Below, one piece after another: positions 24,935-32,879 of a stretch of 64,000 bases of DNA. Position numbers and translations under genes: made by a program. The notes under the pieces are model-generated. The model searched no databases. It was not told the origin of the DNA and was given only the letters and a program-made list of their open reading frames with translations. Within the stretch, counting starts at the first letter, position 1. Every line of letters starts with the position of its first letter. The stretch is from Agromyces aureus (GTDB taxonomy: Bacteria > Actinomycetota > Actinomycetes > Actinomycetales > Microbacteriaceae), in assembly GCF_001660485.1 (NCBI RefSeq), contig NZ_CP013979.1, positions 1,736,001 to 1,800,000 on the forward strand, given 5' to 3'.

Positions 24935-26095
24935 TCAGCCGACGCGCTCGGGCTGTCGTTTCGCCCGCGCCCAGCGCGCCGGCAGCGCGGGGCCGTCCCA
25001 GACCTGGACCACCCCCCAGGCCACCGCCGTGATGGGCACGGCGAGGATCGCGCCGAGCACGCCGCCGAGTGCGGCGCCCACGGTCAGGGCGACGAGGATC
25101 ACGAAGGCGTGCAGCTTCATCGAGCGCCCCATGAGCACGGGCTGCAGGAAGTTGCCCTCGAGCTGGTTGACGAGCACGACCACGCCGACCACGAACAGGG
25201 CGTTGACCCATCCGTTCGCGACGAGCGCGACGAGGGCCGCGAGGATGCCCGCGACCGTGGCGCCGACGATCGGGATGAACGCGAGCACGAACACGAGCAC
25301 CGAGAGCGGCAGGGCCAGCGGCACCTGCAGGATGAGCAGGCCGATGAAGATGCCGATGGCGTCGACCGCGGCGACGGCGGCCGTGCCGCGCACGTACGAA
25401 CCGAGCACGGAGACCGTCTTGTCGCCGACCCGGCGAGCACGCGCGTAGTTCTCGCCGCGGAAGGGGCGCAGCAGGAACTCCCACATCTGCGGGCCGTCCT
25501 TGAGGAAGAAGAACAGGATCGTCACGAGCAGCACGAAGCCCGTGATGAAGCTCGCCACGGCGCCCACCCCGGCGATCGCCCCCGAGCCGAACTGCGCGCT
25601 CGTGAAGAACGCCGTGAGCTGGTCGATCCAGTCGTCGAGCTGGTCGGCCGTCGGGAAGAACGGCAGGTCCTGCGCCCAGGCCGCGAAGTGCGCGAAGCCG
25701 TCTTGGGCCTGCGCGTACAGTTCGTCCCACTGGTCGCGCACGGCCCACACGATGAGCCAGCCGAGCCCGCCGAGCAGGGCGACGGTCGTGAGCAGCGTGA
25801 TGAGCGTCGCGAGCACCGACGGCACCCCGCGACTGCGCATCCACCGCATGGCGGGCGCGAACGCGCTCGCGAAGATGAGCGCCAGCACGAGCGGGATCGT
25901 GACGAGCGTCAACGACTGGATCACGAAGATGATGCCCGCGGCGATCGCGACCACGACGATCGCCTGGATCGACCGGATCGCGAGCCGCCCGAATCCGTCG
26001 GCCCACAGACTCCACGGCGCGCGGTCGGCCTTCAGTGCGACCGACGGGTTCTGCAGGCGGATGATGCGGGGCTCACGGGGTCCGAAGAGTGGCAT
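24935..26095 (-). CDS. AI-2E family (PerM-like) transporter
   Basis: The protein (386 residues) has the family layout: two or three N-terminal helices, a long amphipathic soluble stretch (WDELYAQAQDGFAHFAAW), then five or more helices with the conserved FFFLKDG segment, IPIVGATVAGILAA and NQLEGNFLQPVLMGR near the C-terminal gate. Family members export small molecules or act as Na+/H+ antiporters; a quorum-sensing role should not be assumed. Starts at ATG 26095. It stands between the hydrolase and the DUF6504 gene on the same strand, each probably separately transcribed. Confidence 0.87.
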   Translation of the reverse strand: MPLFGPREPRIIRLQNPSVALKADRAPWSLWADGFGRLAIRSIQAIVVVAIAAGIIFVIQSLTLVTIPLVLALIFASAFAPAMRWMRSRGVPSVLATLITLLTTVALLGGLGWLIVWAVRDQWDELYAQAQDGFAHFAAWAQDLPFFPTADQLDDWIDQLTAFFTSAQFGSGAIAGVGAVASFITGFVLLVTILFFFLKDGPQMWEFLLRPFRGENYARARRVGDKTVSVLGSYVRGTAAVAAVDAIGIFIGLLILQVPLALPLSVLVFVLAFIPIVGATVAGILAALVALVANGWVNALFVVGVVVLVNQLEGNFLQPVLMGRSMKLHAFVILVALTVGAALGGVLGAILAVPITAVAWGVVQVWDGPALPARWARAKRQPERVG

Positions 26096-26164
26096 ACGAC
26101 GACGCTACCGGCAGCGGGCGAGCGGACCGGCCCCCTTGCAATCGGCCCCCGAGCGTCATATCGA

Positions 26165-26428
26165 TCACGCCCAGAGGTGGTCGACGACCCACCCGCCGTC
26201 GACCTGCACGATGTCGATGGTGACCAGCTCATCGGACTCGGAGCACGCCCGGATGCGCCAGCCGAGCTGCTGCGCGGGCGGGTGGGTGACCGCAGCCGGC
26301 AGCGTCTCGGGCTCGCGTGCGAGTGGGATCGGCGTGTCGACCGGACGCCAGCGCTCGCCCCGGAACACGAGCCTCACCGGTACGCCGCCCTGCTCCCAGA
26401 TCGATACGGCTTCGAGCATGATCGTCAT
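26165..26428 (-). CDS. DUF6504-like small protein under LexA control
   Basis: This 87-residue protein (MTIMLEAVSIWEQGGVPVRLVFRGERWRP...) has the pattern of DUF6504: a G-P/V-x-R-F-xW/RG core and a C-terminal VDGGWVVDHLW strand. In many actinobacteria such genes lie at the head of the SOS imuA-imuB-dnaE2 mutasome. Here it is alone. ATG 26428 follows the strong ribosome site GGGAGGGG. A perfect LexA operator sits 17 nt upstream of the ATG, so it should be induced by DNA damage. The family assignment is by pattern and context. Confidence 0.7.
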   Translation of the reverse strand: MTIMLEAVSIWEQGGVPVRLVFRGERWRPVDTPIPLAREPETLPAAVTHPPAQQLGWRIRACSESDELVTIDIVQVDGGWVVDHLWA

Positions 26429-26444
26429 GTCGCCCCTCCCTTGA

Positions 26445-26462
26445 TTCGAACGCATGTTCGAA
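26445..26462. promoter_or_regulatory. LexA (SOS) box
   Basis: TTCGAACGCATGTTCGAA has 7-bp perfect arms around a 4-nt spacer and includes the Gram-positive/actinobacterial SOS consensus TCGAAC-N4-GTTCGA without a mismatch. The only gene reading away from it nearby is the DUF6504-like gene on the minus strand; the helR gene on its other side ends here. Confidence 0.88.
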
Positions 26463-26522
26463 TGTAGCGGGTTCGCAGGCGACACGCCCGGCGCCGTGGT
26501 GGCGGGTTTCGGACGCGTTCCG

Positions 26523-28820
26523 TCAGCTGCTCGCGGGCCGATCGCCCGCGGGTCGGTCGCTCGTCAGCACCACGAGCTGCTGCGTGGCCCTCGTCATGGC
26601 GACGTAGCGGTCGACCGCACCCTCGATGCCCACGCCGAACCGATCGGGGTCGACGAGCACGACGAGGTCGAACTCGAGTCCCTTCGCCAGTTCGGGCGTC
26701 AGCCGGCGCACCCGGGGCGAGGTCGACGCCCGCCCGCCCGCGGCATCCGCTCGCCCTGGACGGCCTTGGCCCTCGGTTCCGCCCGCGACCGAGATCACGC
26801 ACGCCAGGCCGTCGTCGTGCTCGTCGAGCCACCGCTCGAGCACGGCGTCGAGTTCGGAGATTCGGCCGTGCGCGACCGGGACCCCGCTGCGGCGAACCGA
26901 GGTCGGCACGTTCGCGTCGGGCAGCACGGCCCTGATGACGGGCTCGGCCGCCGCCATGACCTCCTCGGGAGTTCGGTAATTCACGCTGAGCGAGGCGATC
27001 GTCACCCGCTCGACCCCGACGCGCGCGAGGCGCTCGGTCCACGATTCGGTGAACCCGTGCCTGGCCTGCGCGCGGTCGCCGACGATCGTGAAGCTGCGCG
27101 ACGGGCATCGCAGCAGCAGCATCTGCCACTCGGCATCCGTCAGCTCCTGAGCCTCGTCGACGACGATGTGCGCGAACGGGCCCGCGAGCGCATCGGGATC
27201 GGCCGGTGGCGCCGTGGTGTGCTCGAGCAGCGTGCGGCGCACGTCGTCGCCGCGCAGCATGGTCATGAGCCCCTCGCCGTCGTCGAGCTCCATCGCGTCG
27301 ACGAGGTGATCGATCACCGTGCCCATCTGCTCGCGCTCGCTCACGGCCTCGGCCTCGCGACGACGGCGACGGGCGGATGCCTCGGGGTCGCCGATGCGCT
27401 GCCGTGCCGCGTCGAGCAACGGCAGGTCCGAGATCGTCCATGCGGTGGGGTCGGCGCGCTGCAGCACTTCGATCTCGGCGGGCTCGAGCCACGGCGCGCA
27501 CGCGCGGAGGTACGCCGGAACCGTCCACAGGTCGCCGACCACGCCCGCGGCGTCGAGCAGCGGCCATGCACGGTTGAAGATGGTGCGCAGCTCGGCGTTC
27601 TGCTGCAGCGCCCGGCGCACCATGGCGTCGGTCACGGCGTCGTCGATCTCGTCGTGGCTGTCGGCGAGGATCCCGATGAGCGCCTCCCACACCTGCCCAC
27701 GACCGTCGTTGTGCGGCGTGCCGGCCTCGGGGGCGTCGAATGCCTCGGCCCAGTCGGCCGGATCGAGCCAGACCTCCGCCCACGGCGTCTCGACCATGAG
27801 GCCGCGCGTCGGGGGTGCCTCGTAGTGACGCACGGCGGCCTCGATCGCCCGCACGATCTGCGCCGACGACTTGAGGCGTGCGACCTCGACGTCGGGCTCG
27901 ACGCCCGCCGACGCGCCCTCGGGCACGAGATCGCGCAGGGTGCACGTCGCGACGCCCTCCTCGCCGAGGCTCGGCAGCACGTCGGCCACGTAGTCGAGGT
28001 ACGGCTGGTGCGGACCGACGAAGAGCACCCCGCCGCGCCGATGCCCGAGGCGCGGATCGGAGTAGAGCAGGTAGGCCGTGCGGTGCAGTGCGACGACCGT
28101 CTTGCCCGTGCCCGGCCCGCCGTCGACGACGAGCGCGCCGCGCGATCCCGCCCGGATGATCGCATCCTGATCGGCCTGGATCGTGCTCAGCACGTCGCGC
28201 ATGCGCGGCGACCTGCTGCCGCCGAGGCTCGCGATGAACGCCGACTGGTCGTCGAGTGCGACGCGCCCCTCGAGCCCGTCGGTGGTGAACACCTCGTCCC
28301 AGTAGTCGGTGACGCGGCCGTTCGCCCATCGGTAGCGCCGACGGCTCGCGAGGCCCATCGGGTCGCCGTGCGTCGCACCGAAGAACGGCTCGGCCACGGG
28401 GGAGCGCCAGTCGACGAGCAGGCGCCGCCCTGCATCGTCGGTCAGGCCCGCGCGGCCGATGTAGGTCGGGGAGTCGGCAGCCTGGCCGAGGTCGTCGTCG
28501 CCGATACCGTCGCCGACCGTGCGCCCGAGGCACAGGTCGAGGCCGAATCGCCCCATGGTGCGAAGGAGCCCGGTCAGCCGATGCACCTCGAGGTCGCGGT
28601 CGAGCGCCTGCTGGCCGTGGCCGCCGGGCTGTCGACGCACGTCGTCGAGGCGGGCGGATGTCTCGGCGACCGTGCGTGCGATGCTCGCGTCGATCGCGGC
28701 GAAGTGCTCCTCGTCGTCTCCGATGAGCTCGGGCGCCGCCTTCGCGGCGAGTCGAGTGGGCAGGTCGAATGCGGTGCTGGTCAGGGTCTCTCCTCGGGTG
28801 ATTCGTGGGCGGTCGATCAT
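26523..28820 (-). CDS. helR: RNA polymerase recycling motor ATPase HelR
   Basis: The protein (about 765 residues) is a UvrD-like ATPase of the HelD/HelR group. An N-terminal helical arm precedes GRAGLTDDAGRRLLVDWRSP, typical of HelD proteins; then come Walker A (GGPGTGKT, Lys about 240), IVVDEAQEL and a C-terminal motor half with SLSVNYRTPEEVM, LAKGLEFDLVVL and VAMTRATQQLVVL. HelR removes rifamycin-stalled polymerase from promoters and gives tolerance. The RAE just upstream supports HelR rather than plain HelD. The ATG at 28820 is given as start, but GAGGAG lies inside codons 9-11, and a CTG at 28784 (LTSTAFDLP) is a credible alternative. No Arr or rifamycin phosphotransferase gene is nearby. 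Confidence 0.85.
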   Translation of the reverse strand: MIDRPRITRGETLTSTAFDLPTRLAAKAAPELIGDDEEHFAAIDASIARTVAETSARLDDVRRQPGGHGQQALDRDLEVHRLTGLLRTMGRFGLDLCLGRTVGDGIGDDDLGQAADSPTYIGRAGLTDDAGRRLLVDWRSPVAEPFFGATHGDPMGLASRRRYRWANGRVTDYWDEVFTTDGLEGRVALDDQSAFIASLGGSRSPRMRDVLSTIQADQDAIIRAGSRGALVVDGGPGTGKTVVALHRTAYLLYSDPRLGHRRGGVLFVGPHQPYLDYVADVLPSLGEEGVATCTLRDLVPEGASAGVEPDVEVARLKSSAQIVRAIEAAVRHYEAPPTRGLMVETPWAEVWLDPADWAEAFDAPEAGTPHNDGRGQVWEALIGILADSHDEIDDAVTDAMVRRALQQNAELRTIFNRAWPLLDAAGVVGDLWTVPAYLRACAPWLEPAEIEVLQRADPTAWTISDLPLLDAARQRIGDPEASARRRRREAEAVSEREQMGTVIDHLVDAMELDDGEGLMTMLRGDDVRRTLLEHTTAPPADPDALAGPFAHIVVDEAQELTDAEWQMLLLRCPSRSFTIVGDRAQARHGFTESWTERLARVGVERVTIASLSVNYRTPEEVMAAAEPVIRAVLPDANVPTSVRRSGVPVAHGRISELDAVLERWLDEHDDGLACVISVAGGTEGQGRPGRADAAGGRASTSPRVRRLTPELAKGLEFDLVVLVDPDRFGVGIEGAVDRYVAMTRATQQLVVLTSDRPAGDRPASS

Positions 28821-28832
28821 TCTGCACCACGA

Positions 28833-28856
28833 GGGGGCCCTTGCGGCAAGGCCCCC
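28833..28856. promoter_or_regulatory. Rifamycin-associated element (RAE)
   Basis: An imperfect palindrome with G5 and C5 flanks and the core TTGCGGCAAGGCCCC. As I recall, this matches the RAE found before rifamycin-inactivation and helR genes in actinomycetes. It is 13 nt upstream of the helR ATG and just downstream of an AT-rich patch (28864-28871) that could be the -10. Confidence 0.8.
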
Positions 28857-28877
28857 TGCCGGCGTTAAACTGAGAGT

Positions 28878-28899
28878 GGAGAGCACAGGGGTGCTCTCC
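28878..28899. terminator. Perfect 9-bp hairpin between helR and the SDR gene
   Basis: GGAGAGCAC-AGGG-GTGCTCTCC forms a perfect 9-bp stem, followed on the plus strand by ATTTCCATTTCC. It lies upstream of both divergent genes, so it could be a weak terminator, an attenuator or a second operator of the helR region. Confidence 0.4.
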
Positions 28900-29036
28900 A
28901 TTTCCATTTCCCACAACGGCGGCGCCTCCGCCTCGGGGACAGCCCGGAGGCACCGCGCCGAGCGGCCCCGATACGCTGCGGCCATGCGGCGATCGAGCAC
29001 CTCGCGGGCTGGGGCGGGCACGGACGGCGGTGGCTC

Positions 29037-29963
29037 GTGACCGGGGTTCGCGTCGACCGAGCGAGTGCCGTGCAGCTTCCCGACCTGAGCGGGGCTCGGG
29101 CCCTCGTGACGGGTGCGAGCGATGGCATCGGCCTCGAGATCGCGCGGGCGCTCGCCGGAGCGGGCGCCGAGGTGCTCATGCCCGTGCGCGACGTCGAGAA
29201 GGGCGAGCGCGCCGCGTCGCGCATCCGCGAGCTCGACCCCGATGCGCGCCTGCGACTGGTCGATCTCGACCTCGCGCGGCTCGATTCCGTGCAGGCGCTC
29301 GTCGCGGCCCTGCTCGCCGAGGGTCGCCCGATCGATCTCGTCGTGCTGAATGCGGGCGTCGTGCTGCTCGGCGACCGCGAGCGGCACATGAGCGTCGACG
29401 GCTACGAGGTGCACTTCCAGACGAACTTCCTCGGGCACGCGGTGCTCGTGCTCGGCATCCTCCCGCTGCTGCTGGCCTCGCCCGAGCCCCGGGTCGCGGT
29501 GCAGGGGAGTCTGGCCGCGGCATCCGCTCGGCTCGATCTCGACGACGAGTTCGTGACGGGGCGCTACACGCCGCTCCGGGCGTACGGTTCGTCGAAGTTG
29601 GCGCTCGGGCTCTTCGCGCTCGAGCTCGGCCGTCGCCATGCGGACGACGGGCTGCGGGTCGGTCTCTGCCATCCCGGCATCGCGCCCGACACGGCGATCG
29701 CCGCCGACCTCCGCGCGAAGGCGCCCGCGTACCAGCGGCGCCTGAGTCGAAGGCTGGGCAACACCCCCGCGCAGGCGGCCCAGCCGGCCTTGGCCGCGCT
29801 GACGACGGATGCCGCGCCAGGCCGTCTCATCGCCCCGTCGGGTCTCTTCCAACTGTCGGGACGGCCCGTGTCGACGACGCTCCCTCGGCGGCTCGACGAC
29901 CCCGCGGCGGCAGCCCGCGTCTGGACGCTCGCGCAGCGGATCGCCGATGCGGGCGTAGCCTGA
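29037..29963 (+). CDS. Short-chain dehydrogenase/reductase
   Basis: A classical SDR of about 308 residues with an N-terminal NAD(P) site TGASDGIG (about 24-31), LNAGVV, QTNFLGH (active-site Asn) and the catalytic YGSSK. The basic residue after the second strand (PVRD) suggests NADP preference. It resembles the retinol-dehydrogenase-like SDRs that are 300 or more residues long. Start is GTG 29037. A possible short upstream frame (28984-29040) ending at the start is not considered real. Substrate unknown; probably its own unit, divergent from helR. Confidence 0.85.
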   Translation: MTGVRVDRASAVQLPDLSGARALVTGASDGIGLEIARALAGAGAEVLMPVRDVEKGERAASRIRELDPDARLRLVDLDLARLDSVQALVAALLAEGRPIDLVVLNAGVVLLGDRERHMSVDGYEVHFQTNFLGHAVLVLGILPLLLASPEPRVAVQGSLAAASARLDLDDEFVTGRYTPLRAYGSSKLALGLFALELGRRHADDGLRVGLCHPGIAPDTAIAADLRAKAPAYQRRLSRRLGNTPAQAAQPALAALTTDAAPGRLIAPSGLFQLSGRPVSTTLPRRLDDPAAAARVWTLAQRIADAGVA

Positions 29964-29972
29964 CGCTCTGGG

Positions 29973-29991
29973 TTCGGATGCGGCATCCGAA
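29973..29991. terminator. Short palindromic hairpin downstream of the SDR gene
   Basis: TTCGGATGC-G-GCATCCGAA, 9-bp arms, ten bases after the SDR stop. It is built from two inverted copies of the over-represented GGATGC motif. A terminator role is possible but there is no T tract. Confidence 0.4.
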
Positions 29992-30015
29992 CGTCACAGG
30001 ACGGAGCGCATCGGC

Positions 30016-30873
30016 ATGGAATTCGGACTGCACATCGCGGACTACACCTGGACCACCGGCGCACGAGACCTCGGGCCGGCGCTCGCGCGACACGTGCGCA
30101 ACGCCGAGGCGTCGGGCATCGAGCGCATCACGGTCATGGACCACTTCTGGCAGCTCCCGGGCATCGGGCCGGTCGAGCACGAGATGCTCGAGGCCTACGC
30201 GACCCTGGGCTTCATCGTGGCCAACACCGAGAAGGCGCTGCTGCACACGCTCGTCACGGGCGTGATCTACCGCGAGCCCGCGCTGCTCGTGAAGCAGGTG
30301 ACCACCCTCGACGTGCTCTCGGGCGGCCGCGTCGGACTCGGCGTCGGCGCCGCCTGGAACGAGCAGGAATCCGACGGGCTCGGCTTCGAGTTCCCGCCGG
30401 TCGCCGAGCGGTTCCGTCGACTCGAGGAGACGCTGCAGATCGCGCTCGCGATGTGGTCGGACTCCGACGACCCGTTCGTGGGCGGGGTCTACCGGCTCGG
30501 CCGCACGCTGAACTCGCCGCAGTCGATCACCCGCCCGCATCCGTACCTCATGATCGGCGGCAGCGGCGAGCGCAAGACGCTGAAGCTCGTCGCGCAGTAC
30601 GCCGACGCGTGCAACATCGGCTTCACACCCGAGTCGGGCCGCAAGCTCGACGTGCTGCGGGCGCATTGCGACGCGGTCGGGCGCGACTACGACGACATCG
30701 AGAAGACCGCGATGATCCGCGTGCACCCCGAATCGACCGTCGACGGCGTCGCCGGCACCGTGCGCGAGCTCGCCGACCTCGGGTTCACGGCGACGTACGT
30801 CTACTCGACGGGCATCGACGAGCCCGAGCGCGTCGTCGACCTCATCTCCGCCGCGCGCGGCGCGACCGCCTAG
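30016..30873 (+). CDS. LLM class F420-dependent oxidoreductase
   Basis: The 285-residue bacterial-luciferase-like TIM barrel shows ITVMDHFW near residue 37, the LGVGAAWNEQE motif (about 112-122) and LMIGGSGERKTLKLVAQYADACN (about 178-200), which is typical of TIGR03560-type F420-dependent LLM enzymes. The substrate is unknown. ATG 30016 is the only sensible start. It precedes the ClbS-like gene by 9 nt, but that gene appears to have its own leaderless promoter. Confidence 0.87.
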   Translation: MEFGLHIADYTWTTGARDLGPALARHVRNAEASGIERITVMDHFWQLPGIGPVEHEMLEAYATLGFIVANTEKALLHTLVTGVIYREPALLVKQVTTLDVLSGGRVGLGVGAAWNEQESDGLGFEFPPVAERFRRLEETLQIALAMWSDSDDPFVGGVYRLGRTLNSPQSITRPHPYLMIGGSGERKTLKLVAQYADACNIGFTPESGRKLDVLRAHCDAVGRDYDDIEKTAMIRVHPESTVDGVAGTVRELADLGFTATYVYSTGIDEPERVVDLISAARGATA

Positions 30874-30882
30874 CATTGGGCC

Positions 30883-31380
30883 ATGTCGGTACCGACGAAC
30901 CGAGTCCAACTCGAGGCCGCCGCCGTGCGCGGGTTCCATCGCTTCGACGAGGCCATCGAGCGCATCCCGAAGGCCGAGCGCGAGGCGCCCTTCCCGCGTG
31001 AGGGGCGCGACCGCGACATCCGGGACCTCATCGACCACCTCACCGCCTGGCATGCGCTGCTGCTCGGCTGGCTCGACGCCGAGCGGGCGGGGGAGCCGAT
31101 CGCCTACCCGGCCGAGGGGTACACGTGGGCGCAGCTCGACGAGCTCAACCTGGCGCTCCGCGACCGCTACCGCGACGGCGGCACGCTGGCGACCGCGCGC
31201 GAACGGCTGCGAGAGAGCCACGTCACGGTGCTCGCGCGCGTCGAGTCGCTGAGCGATGACGACCTCTTCGACCCGACCGGGCACGAGTGGCTCGGCGGTC
31301 CGCTCGCCGAGCCCGTGCACGAGTGCCTCGGCGGGCACTACGCGTGGGCGCTCGAGGCGCTCGACGCCGCACGTGCGTAG
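30883..31380 (+). CDS. ClbS/DfsB (DinB-like) four-helix protein
   Basis: A 165-residue four-helix bundle of the ClbS/DfsB group: VRGFHRFDEAIERIP, IRDLIDHLTAWHALLLGWLD and the terminal HECLGGHYAWALEAL helix. Some members hydrolyse or sequester genotoxins such as colibactin; most are unassigned thiol- or metal-dependent enzymes. ATG 30883 is 6 nt after TAGCAT, so the mRNA is probably leaderless; the TAG of this box is also the stop codon of the LLM gene. Confidence 0.8.
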   Translation: MSVPTNRVQLEAAAVRGFHRFDEAIERIPKAEREAPFPREGRDRDIRDLIDHLTAWHALLLGWLDAERAGEPIAYPAEGYTWAQLDELNLALRDRYRDGGTLATARERLRESHVTVLARVESLSDDDLFDPTGHEWLGGPLAEPVHECLGGHYAWALEALDAARA

Positions 31381-32879
31381 CATCGCAGCATGAGCACGGT
31401 GATCGCAGCATGAGCACGGAGACGGATGCCGCCGGCACGCCGGCAGGGTCTGCGCCCGGCACGGGCGGGTTCGGCATCGCCATCGCCCAGTTCGCGCCCG
31501 GCGCCGACGCGGCGGCGAACCTCGCCGAGATCACGCGGCTCGCCGAGCTCGCGGTGGCCCGCGGGGCGGGGCTCGTCGTGTTCCCCGAGTACTCCAGCTA
31601 CTTCACGCCCCAGCCGGATGCCTCGTGGTACCAGCGCTCCGAACACGTCGACGGGGTGTTCACGGCTGCGCTCGCCGCACTCGTCGATCGGCTCGACGTG
31701 CACGTCGTCGCGGGCATGATCGAGCGCGTCGAGGGCGGGGAGCGCGTCGCGAACACGGTCGTCGCGCTCGCGCCCGGGGCCGGGGTCGTCGCGACGTACC
31801 GCAAGCTGCACCTCTACGACGCGTTCGGGCAGCGCGAGTCCGACTGGGTCGTGCCGGGCGTCATCGAGGAGCCCGAGCTGTTCGAGGCCGGCGGCCTGCG
31901 CTTCGGCCTGCAGACCTGCTACGACGCGCGCTTCCCCGAGGTCACGCGTCGCATCGTCGACGCCGGCGCGGAGGTGGTCTGCATGCCCGCCGAGTGGGTG
32001 CGCGGCCCGCTGAAGGAGGCGCACTGGCGCGTGCTCACCACGGCGCGCGCGCTCGAGAACACGGTCTACGTCGCCGCCGCCGACCACGCGCCGCCGGTCG
32101 GGGCGGGCAACAGCATGATCGTCGACCCGATGGGCGTCGAGCTCGCGACCGTCGGCGAGACGATCGACGTCGCGGTCGCGTGGGTCTCGGCCGAGCGCAT
32201 CGCCGCGGTGCGCCGCGTCAATCCCGCGCTCGCGCTGCGCCGGTTCGGCATCGTCCCGCGCTGAGATCGCTGAGGCGAGCCGGCGCGGCTCCGCCATCGC
32301 GTCATCGTGCCGCTGCGTCGGCGGGTCGCCCGCGCCGCCGGTCCTGCCGTCCGTCTCGCCGAGCCGCCTCGTCATCTGGATGCGGCGACCGAGGTCCGCG
32401 TGGCCGTGCTCGCGCTCGACCTCCAGCAGGCCTCGATGGAAGTCGGTGCCGGGCTCGCTCTCGACGAACCCGCAGGTGGCGTAGAACGGGGCGTTCCACG
32501 GCACCTCCGCGAACGTGCGGAGGGTGATCTCGTCGTACCCGCGGCTCGTCGCCTCGGCGACGGCCGCCTCGACCAGTCGGCGTCCGAGTCCGCGCCTGGT
32601 CGCATCGGGCAGCACCGAGAGCTGCTCGAGGTGCGCGAGGTCGCCGACCTCGAGCACCTGCACGAATCCGATGCGTCGATCGGTGGCGGTCTCGACGGCG
32701 ATCAGCGTGTATCCGCGCTGGGCGCCGCGTTCGCGTCCGGTCGGCGCCGGGCGCCAGCTCTCGGGCTGCAGCAGCGAGATCAGCAGCTCGTCGGCCTCGT
32801 TCTCGATCGCCTCGGTGAGGTCCAGGTCCCGGCGCGAGGCGTGTCGGATGTCGATGGCGGGCGTCTCGGGCCCGGTCAT
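31338..32879 (-). CDS. GNAT family N-acetyltransferase with readthrough extension
   Basis: Residues 1-180 (32340-32879) are a GNAT domain: IAVETATDRRIGFVQVLEVG, LEQLSVLPDATRRGLGRRLVEAA (acetyl-CoA loop) and FYATCGFVESE. The usual family end falls near MTRRL at about 32345, but no stop follows. The frame continues 330 codons, antisense to the nitrilase, before a stop at 31338. The extension has no recognisable protein character. Either the stop has been lost, or a one-base shift places a stop at 32302-32304. The ATG overlaps the stop of the aminotransferase (ATGA), so the two are coupled. Confidence applies to the GNAT domain, not to the C-terminus. Confidence 0.6.
   Translation of the reverse strand: MTGPETPAIDIRHASRRDLDLTEAIENEADELLISLLQPESWRPAPTGRERGAQRGYTLIAVETATDRRIGFVQVLEVGDLAHLEQLSVLPDATRRGLGRRLVEAAVAEATSRGYDEITLRTFAEVPWNAPFYATCGFVESEPGTDFHRGLLEVEREHGHADLGRRIQMTRRLGETDGRTGGAGDPPTQRHDDAMAEPRRLASAISARDDAEPAQRERGIDAAHRGDALGRDPRDRDVDRLADGRELDAHRVDDHAVARPDRRRVVGGGDVDRVLERARRGEHAPVRLLQRAAHPLGGHADHLRAGVDDATRDLGEARVVAGLQAEAQAAGLEQLGLLDDARHDPVGLALPERVVEVQLAVRRDDPGPGRERDDRVRDALPALDALDHARDDVHVEPIDECGERSREHPVDVFGALVPRGIRLGREVAGVLGEHDEPRPAGHRELGEPRDLGEVRRRVGAGRELGDGDAEPARAGRRPCRRAGGIRLRAHAAITVLMLRCYARAASSASSAHA
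31381..31420 (+). repeat. 20-bp tandem duplication at the nitrilase start
   Basis: ATCGCAGCATGAGCACGG occurs twice with a 20-nt period. The first copy creates an ATG at 31390 that opens a 7-codon frame whose TGA overlaps the true ATG at 31410 (ATGA). Confidence 0.85.
31410..32264 (+). CDS. Carbon-nitrogen hydrolase (nitrilase superfamily)
   Basis: The 284-residue protein has all three catalytic residues of the superfamily: Glu in VVFPEYSS (about 57), Lys in YRKLHLYDAFG (about 132) and Cys in LQTCYDARFPE (about 170). The DARFPEVTRR sequence is typical of omega-amidase/deaminated-glutathione amidase-like branches. Start ATG 31410 follows an internal duplication that supplies a second, 7-codon upstream frame. 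A GNAT frame on the opposite strand is open through the whole gene (see that entry). Confidence 0.88.
   Translation: MSTETDAAGTPAGSAPGTGGFGIAIAQFAPGADAAANLAEITRLAELAVARGAGLVVFPEYSSYFTPQPDASWYQRSEHVDGVFTAALAALVDRLDVHVVAGMIERVEGGERVANTVVALAPGAGVVATYRKLHLYDAFGQRESDWVVPGVIEEPELFEAGGLRFGLQTCYDARFPEVTRRIVDAGAEVVCMPAEWVRGPLKEAHWRVLTTARALENTVYVAAADHAPPVGAGNSMIVDPMGVELATVGETIDVAVAWVSAERIAAVRRVNPALALRRFGIVPR

Noticed and set aside
24935..26095. A quorum-sensing (AI-2) role for the AI-2E family gene
   Set aside because: The family name is historical; there is no luxS or other AI-2 gene nearby and most members are unrelated transporters.
28984..29040. An 18-codon frame ending at the SDR start
   Set aside because: It has no ribosome site and no conserved product; the overlap with GTG 29037 is probably chance.
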